A stretch of DNA of 64,000 nucleotides. It comes from Carya illinoinensis. Its lineage: Eukaryota > Streptophyta > Magnoliopsida > Fagales > Juglandaceae. The DNA lies in NCBI RefSeq assembly GCF_018687715.1, contig NC_056758.1:6265501-6329500 (forward strand), in the 5' to 3' direction. Positions 1-13,292 of this stretch are shown here, one piece after another. Positions within the stretch are counted from its first letter, which is position 1. Each line of letters begins with the position of its first letter. The position numbers and the translations under genes are program-made. Below the pieces are notes generated by a model. It was not told the DNA's origin and searched no databases. It worked only from the letters and a program-made list of their open reading frames with translations.

Positions 1-2077
1 TGTGGAGCACAAAACGACTGAATGGCAATACGACCAGCGGAGGCGATGCTGCCATCATTTCTTGAATGCCATGCAAAGGTAGAAATTCCATGTGAGAATT
101 GAGGTTGAGGATTAAAAAGGCAATGCAAATTAGTAGGAGCCACTCAAGTTGTAGGTTTTAAAAAACTATTTTTATGTCAAGCCATGGGTTTTTGTCAAAG
201 AAACTAAATTTAAGACCGACAAAAAACAAAAAAATGTGGGAGCTTTAATGTATTCGTTAAATAGCTCAAAGACAGATGAACATAACCTGACAACCAAAAT
301 ACATAAAAGAAAACATAAGTTTTATTTGGCAGCAAGGTTAAATAATTTTTGAAGTCATAGGAGCTATAAACATGGTTGCAAGAGCAAATGTTCGTATACA
401 ACCTATTATATAACATCAAGAATGCCGCTATCTATCACAGGATACAAGAGGTTTATACCACTGAACAAGATCTGAGCTCAGAATCCACAATGAAATTGTG
501 CCAATGGAGTCAAATGTCACAATCATTTCAGTATCTGCATTCTAAAACAAATACCACTCTTTAATTTAGAACGCACAAGAACAATTTTCATATAGAAGTC
601 CTGTCTAGCTATAGAAACTTATGGCGTGAAAATTTCTATTAACAAACTTCGTTTCAAGGTACTCGACCCCACCCCTAATATTGAAGTCCTCCCGTCTAGA
701 TATATCGATATATAAGATGCCAAAAGTTCTATCACTAGACTTTGTCTGAATTGTTTCAGGGTATTTGGTCAGGCTACCATTTTCAATTGAGAGAGAGAGA
801 GAGAGGGTGTGTATTTTTCCCGCAAAGAGGAGAACAAATTCTAATCAAAATTAGCACAAGAAGCCAAACTAGTGTAATGGATCTGGAAAGCCAAACTTAA
901 AAGTAGAATTCTGATGATGAAAGTATATGGCAGTACCTAGGAAATTGAGTGAAAAATGTAGCACAACGGTCATGAAGAGCAACAAGATCTGAATTATGTA
1001 GAATGCTGACACAATCTATATGCTGACCACTTAGAAAGTGCCTTTCTAGAGGCTTCCGCAGGTCAAAGTCATTGCAGTACTCATGCTTACCACCTGCATG
1101 ACAATAAGCTAATGAGATCTTACACACTGAGAAACTTGTAAACTTGTTCCAAGTATTAACTAACAACAAGATTCAATCATAATGGACCGATTCAATTGTG
1201 ATGCCCCCACCACCAACAAATTTTTTTTTATATAGGTAAAAAAAAATTGTTTTTCGTTAGGCTGTTTATGCTGAGGAATATAGATAGCAACAATTAAAAC
1301 TTCCTGCCCGGGAGGTAGATATATTTTTATACCGGAACGGCTAAATATAAGCAGTAGTGGCACATTTGAAGTATAAATAAAATAAAAGAAAAAGAATTGT
1401 TATTGACAAGCTTACCTCTAGTATTATCAACAGTCTGCTGATGTTCACCAAAGTACTTCTTATATTGCCAAGCAATCCTCAAACCCTCCTGCAAGTTGTG
1501 CAAACACAGAAATCAAGATTTTTTGGTCACCCAAGTCAGAAACACATAAATAAACAAATGAAGTAAATGGAAGAAGCAGAGCACCTGTTCAGGATCGTCA
1601 TCACGAGACTTATCTTTATCAACTTTGCATGACCTTGGACTAGGTAAAGTGCCCAGAAATCCTTTTGGGTCTTTGGATGGACTGGCATACAGAAGGGGTT
1701 GCTTGTGAACAAGTCCTTGAGACATAAAGTTCCTCAACAAAAGCATGTGATGAGGTGCTTCTGCATCTTCCATCACCATGACTAGGCTTCCCAAAGCAAA
1801 CCCACCACCTAAAATCTCTACAAATAAGACAATAAATCAAAAAACTCCTGAGATGCAGACTGCACAAGTAATTGTTAAAGCCATGATGATATCATTGTGT
1901 ACAATACTTTGATCCTGACAAAGTTGATAAATGTAGAGAATTACTGTCAAGGTCTGGTATTCCAGATGAGATAAAGACCGTGCCATTGGCACCATACTTG
2001 AGCCCGGGCATATTAGACAAGGGTACAGCTGTGAGGTTGCAAGAGAAGCTGCTTGTTCGAGACTTGCTTGTAGCCAT
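1..2077 (-). CDS. ELP4: Elongator complex protein 4, 5' part (exons 1-5, runs off the left edge)
   Basis: ELP4 is a RecA-fold subunit of the Elongator Elp4-Elp5-Elp6 ring, which supports wobble-uridine tRNA modification. Exons on the minus strand are 2077-1945, 1817-1585, 1488-1416, 1093-937 and 60-1 (partial). All introns are GT-AG and the frame is kept at every join. Exon 1 starts [11 protein letters not shown]; the exon 1/2 join gives [12 protein letters not shown], the degenerate P-loop-like region. It is followed by [18 protein letters not shown], the exon 3 piece [15 protein letters not shown], the exon 4 piece [16 protein letters not shown], and [11 protein letters not shown] in exon 5. 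The ATG at 2077 is preferred because plant ELP4 proteins start there; an in-frame ATG at 2143 lies in probable 5' UTR. The rest of the gene lies left of base 1. No stop or frameshift is seen, so it is likely functional. Confidence 0.93.
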
Positions 2078-3655
2078 GACTACATTAAAACGCTCTACAA
2101 CATTTGAATGTGCAAAATTAGAACAGAAGTAATTCAACAGCAAAGCTCACTGATAGCTATTGTTTTCATTAGAGTAGCCATCTCCGGATTTCCAACAATA
2201 CGAGTATAGACTCCAACGTTAAAGGGAGAAGCTTTGTAACATGTAAAACTCATTTATTCCAAAAAAATATGTTCCTCCACAGAGACATAAATAAACTTCT
2301 CCAACATATAAAATAAAAGAAAACCCCACAAAGTCTCAGATAATGCAACATTATCCCAAAATACTATTCAAAAGTAAAGTAACTAATTTCCTAAATAAAA
2401 TCCTTCAATAGTCTCTGACACCCTTTGGCACTTATTTCAAATCACATTGTCACCAGAGTGACTGCACTCAGAACAGAGGCCACTACTATGACCTGAGGCA
2501 GGGTCAGAGGCCATTATTGTTACCCGTGGCAGGGTCGAAAGCGACTATTGTTACCCGTGGTGAGGTCGGAAACCACTGTTATTACCCGTGGCAGGGCCAA
2601 AGGCCACTATTATAGCCTATGGCAGTGTCCATAACCAAACCACAACAGAATCTTATGCCTCAGGGCTTGCCTATGCAATATCATATCATAACAGAATACT
2701 GACCAGATAAATATCATATAATCATATAAAGTTTTCAGACTTCATATTCACATTTTATGCAGTAGAGAAATAGAGAGTACAAAAAATTGTTCACGTCTAC
2801 AGCAGTCGTTATAAAACATCACAATTAAATGTTTAGATACAAAGACTAGTTCAGAAAATAACCAAGGTTGTTTTCATAACAAAATATGCAAGTTCTTCAC
2901 AAAATTAACTTCAATCAGTTTCAGGCAAGATCTAGCATAGGAGCACCGCTTACTTAACTTTGCAATATGCTATCTAAGCTTTGAACTTGAACAGAACCAG
3001 TATCACAACCCAATCCAAAAAAATATCACAAACATTAATAACTCATACTAGTACAAGAACAACCTAACAAAATTCTATAACCCGAATGATAGCTCAATAA
3101 GAGCCAACATCCACTCCTTTAACCAATTACAATTAATCTCGGCACTCCAAACATCCACCCTAAATTTCCGACTACCAAAGACATACACTACCAAGTTCTC
3201 TGTTTCATTTCAGCACAACCATAGAAAATGGCCCAACAGAATCATTCTCCCTCTATTGGGTACCCTTCAACTTAACAGTAACAAAACCAACAGCACATTC
3301 AATTCCACTACCCTCCAAGAATAGTCTATTTTATGTGTGAGATGAGATAGAAATAATTTTAGATAAAAGTTGAAAATTAAATAAAATATTATTAGAATAT
3401 TATTAAATAATTTTAGTTAAAAGTTGAAAACTAAATAAAATATTATTATAATATTATTTTTAATATTATTATTATTTTTGGATTTTGAAATATTTGAATT
3501 GTTTATTATATTTAATGTAAAAATTTAAAAATATTGTAACGATGAGAATAAATAAATAAAACGAAACATTCACACTATCCAAATGGGCCATTAATTAACA
3601 AACCCAAATTAACCACATTTGAAATGACAAGTACACGGTAAAGGGGATACCTCAC
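2078..3655 (-). other. Probable ELP4 5' UTR intron and upstream sequence
   Basis: No coding exon is seen here. A plausible splice acceptor (TGTTGTAG) lies just upstream of the ELP4 ATG. A plausible donor (CTG then GTGAGG) lies near 3653 at the edge of a GC-rich block, so most of this interval could be a leader intron. It is AT-rich between about 3330 and 3560 and contains the tandem repeat listed separately. This is an inference from splice-site-like sequences only. Confidence 0.35.
2473..2640. repeat. Degenerate tandem repeat, unit about 31 bp
   Basis: Four to five imperfect copies of a unit built around ACCCGTGGCAGGGTCGAAAG and CCACTATTGTT follow each other without spacers. The outer copies are the most diverged. 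The repeat is non-coding and sits in the presumed ELP4 leader intron. Confidence 0.75.
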
Positions 3656-4560
3656 CAGGCTTGAAGCGGTGTTCGACTGGACTCGGCGATGGAAACTCAC
3701 GAATTGAATGGTGCCGTGTTCCTGGACTTGTGGTGCTGCAGCCTCCATTGGTTGCGGTGGCAGGCTTACCAAAGAGGGAGAGAGTTACTGAGAAAGAGAG
3801 CCGAAACGGTATGCACAAAGAGAGAGGGAGACAGAGACAGAGACAGAGAGACAAGGATTGAGAGACTTACAGGCGGTTTCGTACGAAGTCGTCAGTGGCG
3901 GAGGAGATGGGCGTCGTGGAGGGGTCACGCAGGCTCCGATGGCATTCGTTGGACACCGCGGTCAGCCTAATACCGAGACACTGTGAGACGCCGACAGAGA
4001 ATTAGAGCGAGAGAGAGAGAGAGAGAGAGAAACGGCTAGAGAGTGAACGAGATGGAGATGTAGTAACTAGCCGGTGTCGGAAACCGAGAGCGGCGTCGCT
4101 GAACGTTCCACAATGAGCGAAGGTGCAGATTAGAGAAAGAGAAGGAGAGTGTCGGACTAGGGAAACAGAGGCTTGGTTGCGGCGGAGCTTTGTGGCGCAC
4201 GGCGGTGCAGCGGAGCTTCACGATGTCGGTGATCGAACTGTAGATAGCGCCGCGGTATAAATCGACACGGACAGCGTGGAGCTGGGAACGGCGGCGAGCG
4301 GAAATCACAAAGAAGCGAGGGAAACGGGCAGAGAGAGAGAAAGTGTGAGAGAGAGAGGCGTGGGGGTGTCTGGCAGTCTGCACTGGTGGAGAGAAAAGAG
4401 GGAGAGACGTTGGGCCGTGGCTGAGGAAGAGACTCGAGAGAGGGTTGAAGAGTGTAAGCCTCAAATGACGTCGTCTTGTGTCTTTTTGTTTTGGAAAAAT
4501 ATACACAGCAGCCTCACACTTTTTCACACCATTGAAAAATGTGAATTTACTATTTTACCC
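3655..4560. promoter_or_regulatory. GC- and GA-rich promoter-like block upstream of ELP4
   Basis: This CpG-richer block is bounded by AT-rich DNA on both sides. On the minus strand it is a CT-rich leader-like sequence (long CTCTCT runs near 3830-3860 and 4005-4030), as in many plant 5' UTRs. A TATAAAT at 4256 faces the plus strand, so bidirectional use is possible, but no plus-strand gene is recognised downstream. Open reading frames here have low complexity and are not believed. Confidence 0.4.
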
Positions 4561-4596
4561 TCTTCTGTTTTAAACTTCAAAAATGATGGTGTGTTA

Positions 4597-7500
4597 GAGC
4601 ATCCTCATCCGCATCCTCATCCTCATCCCTATAATTTAACTCAAAATCACCTTTCCTCAAATTTATCCTTAAATTTTATTCATCTTCTAAAAACCTCTCA
4701 CATCCCATTCCCCATCCCTATCTCTATTTTATTAAATAATATTTCTCTATTCTTTTTTTATTACTTTTTTCTCTCTCTTCCATTTACAATTTTAACTACT
4801 AACTCTTTCGTCTTATTATCTTCTTTTCATTTTCACTTCCTAGTAAAAAAATACTACGAATCAGAAGCATTTTCACTTTTAGTGCCAATCAGAAGCAAAA
4901 TAAACTAAGAGATATCCTAAACTCCAATGGATAAACGTACTAGTCACAGCTGAGTCCGAAAGCATTTTGATCTTTACGTATCAAACAATGAAAAACATAA
5001 AATTAAGCACGTGATGAATTGAAGTTTCAATCACGTTTAGAAGGATGACAGAATTAAAATGAAAATGACAGGAAGAAGTCCAAACATCCACAAAGCAGCG
5101 AGATTTTCATCATTGTTTCTATATCAAAAACAAACCTAGTAATTTTAATCTCCAGCATTTCATCCGAAACCAAATAGAATATTTTCATCTATATACATTT
5201 CATCCGCAACAAAACAGAACACAAAAGGAAAACAAATCGTTAAGCCTTGGCACTGTCAGTCGTGAAGAATTAAAACAGTTCTTGACACTGTCAGAAACCA
5301 TGAGTTAAGCCACATGCCCTCAACTGTCTTGCTTGACTCCCCTCCCTTTTCATTGAACACAGCGAGCTTTTTCTTCCTGTCCCATCCCAAGTGATTTCTG
5401 GGCCTTTCCAATGCCTTCTGGATCTGCAATGCAATGATTTTCATAAACTGTTGCAGCATACTTAAAATTAATAATATGGAATAAGAAAATGTCAAGGGCT
5501 TGATCACAAGACCTAATCCTTCAGACTTTCAATGAACTTGTGTGCAATTATGAGACCAACATTAGCTCCCTTTTTAAAGGATAATAACCAAAATTTTGGT
5601 TTGGAAGTAACCTCAACAAATTCTGAGCTTAAAAGTTTGATGAGATAAGGTACCTTGAGTGTACATTGAAGATCTCTGCACTAGTTCATTTTACGTCTTA
5701 TTAGCTAATTCTTTTATTATATATTTATGTGTGTGAGAGAGAGAGAGAGAACCATCTACCTGAATTTATACTTCAGTCCTTCAAACAGATGTCATTAAAA
5801 ATAATTATATTACTTCCACATGCATACTTGTTATGATGCAGAAATACCAAAAGTACATAACTCTAGGTGCAGTGAAAGATAACAGATTAGGCCAGAGGGT
5901 GGGGGAAACATAAATGGTAAATTTTTGTAACTGAAAAGGAAAAATAATAATAAGAATCCTTGGAACTAAAAGGTTGAAAATGTTGTATTGTACAAGATAA
6001 ATTAAACTATTTCCATCTTACTACTAAGAAATGCACATGGAAATCCACTTACCAAAGAACTGCATGAAAATGGGCGTGAAGAAGCTCAAGTTGCGGGAGA
6101 TATTATAGGCCATGGTAGGTGGAAGAGGTTTCACAACAGGTTGAAGAAACTGTATAAACAAGAGTATTTCATGTCAAACTGAAGTAAGAACATATTCAGG
6201 CACAAACCTATTTAAAGAAAGCAGATGGAAATGATGAGTAAAATATTATCAATCACCAAGCAAAAAGAAATGCGTAAAGCTGCATACTTCAAGCAGCTAG
6301 CCCCTGAAAAGCTATAAAGTATCAATTGATAGAAAAACATAACATAAAATGTTTAGACTACATAAGAAGTAATTGATATATATATATATATCCTATGGAC
6401 ATGCCTTTACTCACTGAGGAAGTTAATGGCTTTCCCAATCAAATTCAGTGATCTAAATCGTGGAAGACAAAAAATGCACCAACCTCACCGCATGCTTCTA
6501 TAACAAGATTAAGTTGAATTAACCATTTAGAGTATCAAAAAAATATTCTGCCTGAAGAGACACAAAAGTGCATCATTTCTAAAATCAAATTGAATGCAGG
6601 AAAAGCAACACATTTTATGACTTCAGAACATGATAAGATCATGGCTTAACAATGAACCTCGTCTAAATCTTTACAGATGACAGACCCTTAATGTAATATA
6701 ACTAACAAGCATTCTACCCTGTAAGTTTAAGATTTCTGCTGCCCTCTGGAAAGCACAAAATGGCCAGTTCCTAAAAGAAAAACCAGCAAAGCTCTAGGGA
6801 TTAGCATTCGCATGAAAGGAGGAAAAAAAAAAAAAAAAACCAATCGAGGTGAGTATCGAGAATTCAGAGTTATCCCAGTATTGATTGTTCATATTTAGCT
6901 TATATTTAAAAATAATGAAGTATGAACTACATAGTCTGCAGAAAGGTCTCTTATGATAAAAAGACATCTACTTTCAGCAGCGGCAAGCAAGTAATCAATA
7001 GTCTATGAATTCGGTAAAATAAGATACCCATTTTCAAGCAAGTAATCAAGAACTCTTTCGATTGTGTAGGCAAATAGATATAACATCCTTTGACAACCGC
7101 ACGAAGTACCCGAATTTATTAATAAATTCCAACACAAAAGCAACTATCAAAGAGATATCTAATAATGGAATCACTAAAAAAAAAAGAGATATCTAATAAT
7201 TACGCTGAAAGATGTAACAGAGCTGGGGGTCAATCTTGACAAGGGAATCATCATCTTTGAGGTCGTGGCGTTTGGACTTGTCGTTCTTTCTTCGAGGGAC
7301 GCGCATCACCGATTCGACTCGAGGCTACTTCGTGACTTTGAGCTTTACATCCCGAAACTCCTCGACAGCCTCCTCTTTGCCCCTCCATGGTGCCGACGAC
7401 ATCAACTCCCTCTTCGCCCTCCCCAATATTGTATTGAGATTTATTATCACAAACTATCGATCTGAGAAGAGAGAAAATAAACGATGTAAAAGAATTGAGA

Positions 7501-7767
7501 ATCACTTACAGGAGAAGAGAGGTGCTCGTTGGTGCTGCGTTGCGAGGGAGGGAAGGGAGAAGAAGGCGCGCGACGAAGGAGAGAATCGTTGGGGCAGGAG
7601 CGATGGGGATGTACAGTCGTTCCCCATATATGGGAAACTTCTGTAGCACCCCTATACTTCATCCCCATTTTAGGGATTGGGATGGGGGGAGGTTTTTCAT
7701 GAAAACCTTAAAAGTTTCCCTAAATTATAGGGATGGGGGGCGGATGCAGAACGGGATGCGAGTGCTC
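4597..7767. mobile_element. PIF/Harbinger-like unit enclosing a host gene copy
   Basis: The left end begins GAGCATCCTCATCCGCATCC and the right end, read in reverse complement, begins GAGCACTCGCATCCCG. Both then reach CATCCCTATAATTTA and further shared stretches (AAAACCTC, CATCCCA), giving a degenerate terminal inverted repeat of about 100 bp. Each end is flanked by TTA (4594-4596 and 7768-7770), the trinucleotide duplication typical of PIF/Harbinger elements. No transposase is seen, so the unit is non-autonomous. The roughly 3.2-kb interior holds exons of a small host gene. The alternative is two separate MITEs flanking a resident gene. Confidence 0.55.
5350..7403 (-). pseudogene. Small conserved plant protein gene, in-frame stop, likely captured copy
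   Basis: Three minus-strand exons are visible: 7403-7204 (starts MSSAPWRGKEEAVEEF), 6149-6053 (VVKPLPPTMAYNISRNLSFF) and 5423-5350 (DPEGIGKAQKSLGMGQEE, stop TGA). The last two join in frame at a GT-AG intron. Exon 1 leaves a phase-1 end while the 6149 exon starts in phase 0, so a short middle exon must exist or has been lost; none was found. Exon 1 is open in one frame except for a TAG at about 7328-7330, between KLKVTK and PRVESVMRVPRR, probably a former GAG. Translation could restart at the ATG at 7306. I recognise it as a conserved plant family but cannot name it or give a function. It lies inside Harbinger-like ends, which fits a transduplicated pseudogene. Confidence 0.6.
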
Positions 7768-9090
7768 TTAGGTGTGAGGCTGCTGTGTAGCAGTTCTCTT
7801 TTGTTTTTATTTTTATTTTTTTTTTGTCTAGGCGGGCTGGGTTAAACATTTGGGCTTGAGTCTATGACTGTTTATCCAGGTTCCGGATCGGAAATCTGGA
7901 TATATCCGGACCGGAACTCGGGTTTTAAATCTGGGCTGGATTTAGGCCCGAATATACCCGGTTTTAGATCAGGCCGAAATCTAGGTGAATCCGGGTTTCA
8001 AAAACCCAGAAATCTGGGTACCGGGTTGTACCCGGATTTTTTATTAAAAAAAAAAAATCTGTTTTTGAGGCTTTTTTTTTTTCAAAAATGTTGCAAAGCA
8101 TAATTTTCTTATATTTATTTTTAAAATTAAGAAAATGTATTAAATCATATTTTTTTTTATGTGAAATCATATTTATAAAAGCTTATATTATGTGAAAAGC
8201 TTTTCTAAATCATTAAAAAGCATAATACTAACATTTTCCAAAATAATAAAAATATATTAAAATGAAAAAATAAAATGCATGCAAACCTACATATTACATT
8301 ATTTTGTTATTTACACATTGCATTACAAAATATAAAATTACAAAATATGAATTACAAAATCATTAGCATGGTCTTCTATCAATGATTTAATCACCAAGTA
8401 ACTACTTCAAGTGATCTGATTGGAAGAGAGCCTGCAAAAAATAAAAGTTTTGAATACTTGAAAAAGCTCAACAAAATTATCAGAGTTTCACTGGGGCAAA
8501 AGAAAAGTAAATGGCAAACTTACTCTTGAACAGAAAGAACAGTTCTAATGTTCTAATGCACCAGCCCAGTTTCAAAGCAAAATGTTCTAATGACTTCCCT
8601 TTCTCTCAATACTCCTTTCTAAGGGAATATCAATTCTGCTTTCATATGAAATGAAAAGCATTCTTTTCCAGACTTACTGCTCCTTAATTTAGTTTTTTGT
8701 TCTATCATTTCTAATGCAGATCATAGAATTTTTTTTACATAATTGCATGCATACTTCAGGAATTTACATCACTACCTACATCTATATCGAGAAATATCAA
8801 AATAGGGCAAACTGACTTTTTCACATATATAAAAAATGTTTTATAAGAATTTGTTTTGATAAGTAATAAGAGATTTTATTCCCAAGATTTTATAAGAATT
8901 CACAGATATAAAAATAAAACCCAAAGCTATAAATTGGTCGTAATTATATAAAATCCTAGCCCACTCCCCATGTGTAGTTGAATCTATTTTTTTTTTTTTC
9001 AAGGGTCAAAAGTAGTTTACAGCTTGGAGCAATAGTTGACGTCAAATGGGAATGAGTTAGAATTTGGGAAGTAAAATATTAAAAAATTCA

Positions 9091-10786
<1,696 letters not shown>

Positions 10787-10862
10787 GGTGGCTGAGTTGC
10801 AGTTTCCTCAACTATAGCAAAGGAATCGAGAGCTGGAAGCAGAGAGGAAGTGCCGACTGGTG

Positions 10863-10871
10863 AAACCCTAA
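10863..10871 (-). promoter_or_regulatory. Telo-box in the captured RPS23 leader/promoter
   Basis: AAACCCTAA lies about 75 bp upstream of the RPS23 ATG. Telo-boxes of this sequence are characteristic of plant ribosomal protein promoters. Its presence suggests the capture included the promoter, so the truncated copy could be transcribed. Confidence 0.6.
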
Positions 10872-11125
10872 TCCTGAAATTCGTTGTGCGTGAGAACAAA
10901 TCTACATAAAAATACTAAAACATTCAAACATTCTCATAAAAAAAAAAAACCCTCAAAATCAACAAATAGAGAACACAACAGAGGGAAGAAAGAAAACATA
11001 CCCAAACGGAAACCTTGGATCCGAAAGCACTTCCACCTTTCGACAAGCCGCGCGATCAAAAGGAGATGATCGGTGAGCCGTGCGATCAAATTTGGGTTCC
11101 GGACAAGACAAAAGCGCTAGCGCTT

Positions 11126-11128
<3 letters not shown>

Positions 11129-11215
<87 letters not shown>
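11129..11215. repeat. (GA)n microsatellite
   Basis: About 43 uninterrupted GA dinucleotides. The apparent Arg-Glu repeat protein read through it is an artefact. It lies near the right end of the hAT-like element. Confidence 0.95.
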
Positions 11216-11219
<4 letters not shown>

Positions 11220-11491
11220 CTGGGGAGGGAGGCGAAGGAGGTCGCATGGCAGAGCAGAGACTGAGAGAGAGGGGGGAAATCTGAAATTGGGGGGGGGGGG
11301 CGCGGCTAGAATATTTAGGGTTTTGTTTCTTTAGTTTATAACACTCGGGTACCGGGTTTTAAACCCGGATCCGGATTTAAAATCCGGTACCCGGACCGGA
11401 TTTGACCTGGACCGAAAATCGGAACCGGAATCTGGTATAACCGAATTTCTGGCCGTTTTATCCGGCCCGGTTGAATAGCCCTACTTGGGTC

Positions 11492-12069
11492 ATTACAGGT
11501 ATCAAAATCTTATTTAAAAGCAACAACCCTGTATAAATTATACGATTTCAATTTTAACTATGGATTGTATGCCATATTGTCAAGCAATACAATAACTTCA
11601 CAGACTTTCATCGAAAAACTGTGCAGGATTATCGGTTTTAATGTGAGACACAATTCAAAAACAACTAGCTAAGAAGTGAGAATAAGAAAAACCTAGCTAG
11701 CACACCATTCACAATGCTCTGGAAAGCTACTAAAAAGGAAGAATGAACAAAACGGCTTGCAATTGCCCTTGAGTCAAACTATAGAAGCGGCATCGAGCAT
11801 ACATGATCTTTGCAATCTATCTTTCTTTTTCTCTTGTTCTGCAAAAATCTGATATGGGTCTTTATTATTAATCAATTCTTTTTTACGTAAACGGTGAGTC
11901 GTTTGTGTCTGATCAGAATGTTTATTTATTAAACTTAAAATTCCTTTTCAAAAAAAAAAAAAGAAAAATAAAAAAGCAAATAGACCATCTTGTAATTTCA
12001 TATATTTGAATTTAAGTTCAAGTTTAATCAAAGAAGCTCCATGATCAGTTGATATGTAGTTCAAGTAGT
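11492..12069. other. AT-rich spacer between hAT-like and gypsy elements
   Basis: No gene, RNA or repeat structure is recognised. A short poly-A run lies near 11951. Confidence 0.5.
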
Positions 12070-12074
12070 ATGTC

Positions 12075-12437
12075 TGATATGGGTGCCAAGTAAGGAAGGT
12101 GGAATCCAAATAAGGAAGAGCATCCAACGCAATCAAGTCTAGCACAATAGGAAACTCTCTCTTTGGAAATATTGCTCTGTTTTGGGAATAAATCTATTAG
12201 CTTTAATTTGCTTCATTTTGGAAAGTTGAATAACGGAATAACTATATTATTGTATGGGAGATATGAATAAAGTTATCAAAAAAATTATTATTCAAACTTG
12301 TTTGAAAGAGGCAGGTTCCTCATCAACCCAACTGTTCTTGCCATTTTAATTCAACATAGGTGAGGCACGTCGACTCGATCCGACATCCTTTCCAGTCGAA
12401 CCATACTTAACACGTTCTGTCACCAAAGCTCATAATA
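12075..12437 (+). repeat. 5' LTR of the Reina-like element
   Basis: It matches 16789-17141 with scattered substitutions and small indels, including a roughly 10-base segment absent from the 3' copy. It ends CTCATAATA, directly before the primer-binding site at about 12440. Confidence 0.9.
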
Positions 12438-12493
12438 ATTTGGCATTAGAGCAGGTCATAGCAGATCCTCAAATCAAACTCCTAGAGCAGCAA

Positions 12494-13290
12494 ATGGCGA
12501 ATTTCGGTAGTAGCATGGAAAGGCTCATGAAGAGGTTTGAAGAAACCAATGCGAAGGTGGACTCTATTACTAACAGAGGCAATAGCGATGGAGAAGACTC
12601 TGGATCATGAAATAGGAATGGGAGGAACAATGGAGGTTAGCAAAATGTAGCAGCACCCAAATTTGCGAAATTGGACTTTCCGAAATATAATGGTTTGGAG
12701 GATCCAACAAGTTGGATTTACAGGGTGGAACAATTCTTTGATTATCAACAAACTGAGGAGGTGGAAAAATTACATTTGGCTGCATATCATTTAGATTGGG
12801 AGGTGCAAATGTGGTATCAACTTTTTAAAGATAGCGAAGGGATTGTATCATGGGAAGCATTAAAGGAAGGACTGAGGATTCACTATGGCCCAACTATGTT
12901 CGAAGACCACTTTGAATCACTGAGCAAGCTGCAGCAAACGGGCTCTATCCGAGAATATCAACTTCAGTTTGAACAACTGCTAAGCCATGTAGGGAGGCTG
13001 GCTACCAACCACCGAATAAGATGTTTCATCAGTGGACTGAAGGAACCTGTTTGCACGGATGTGCAAGCAGTGAGAGCCACGACCATTATGGATGGGATCC
13101 AGTTGGGTAGACTTTTTGAAGCAAGGAGTATGAAGAGACCCCTTCAGCTGGACAACAGAAGGCAAACCACGTTGGAACCAACTCCTCCGCCTAGGCCTTC
13201 ATCCATCTTATGAAGAACAAAGACCCCAATTATCCGACGTCTCAACCCCAACGAACTGCAAGAGAAGAGGAAGAAATGCCTTTATTTTAA
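12494..13290 (+). pseudogene. gag remnant of the Reina-like element
   Basis: The frame opens at the ATG at 12494 (MANFGSSMERLMKRFEE) and has a TGA near 12608 and a TAG about 30 bases later. It then runs on as KLDFPKYNGLEDPTSWIYRV, typical of the capsid start in chromovirus gag (retrotrans_gag), ending at a stop near 13213. The zinc-knuckle region that should follow is degraded. Confidence 0.8.
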
Positions 13291-13292
13291 TT

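Noticed and set aside
2078..2143. In-frame upstream ATG at 2143 as the ELP4 start
   Set aside because: Plant ELP4 starts at the MAxxK/R-type ATG at 2077, and a splice acceptor-like TGTTGTAG lies between the two.
4276..4908. 210-codon plus-strand frame near the ELP4 promoter
   Set aside because: Low-complexity GA-rich DNA followed by Harbinger-like TIR sequence; it crosses an element boundary and has no recognisable domain.
6735..6790. Candidate middle exon of the small conserved gene on the minus strand
   Set aside because: Its splice sites look acceptable, but the phase from exon 1 leads to an immediate stop.
7462..7509. A 48-bp 5' UTR intron upstream of the small conserved gene (GTAAGTG ... 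TTCTCAG)
   Set aside because: It is shorter than normal plant introns, so the splice-like ends were not trusted.
7864..8103. Plus-strand frame in the CCGG-rich end at 7.9 kb
   Set aside because: It lies in the hAT-like terminal region; the Gly/Pro/Asp pattern comes from CCGG-type repeats.
11015..11284. Plus-strand frame with a long Arg-Glu repeat
   Set aside because: It is a read-through of the GA microsatellite at 11129-11215, with no family support.
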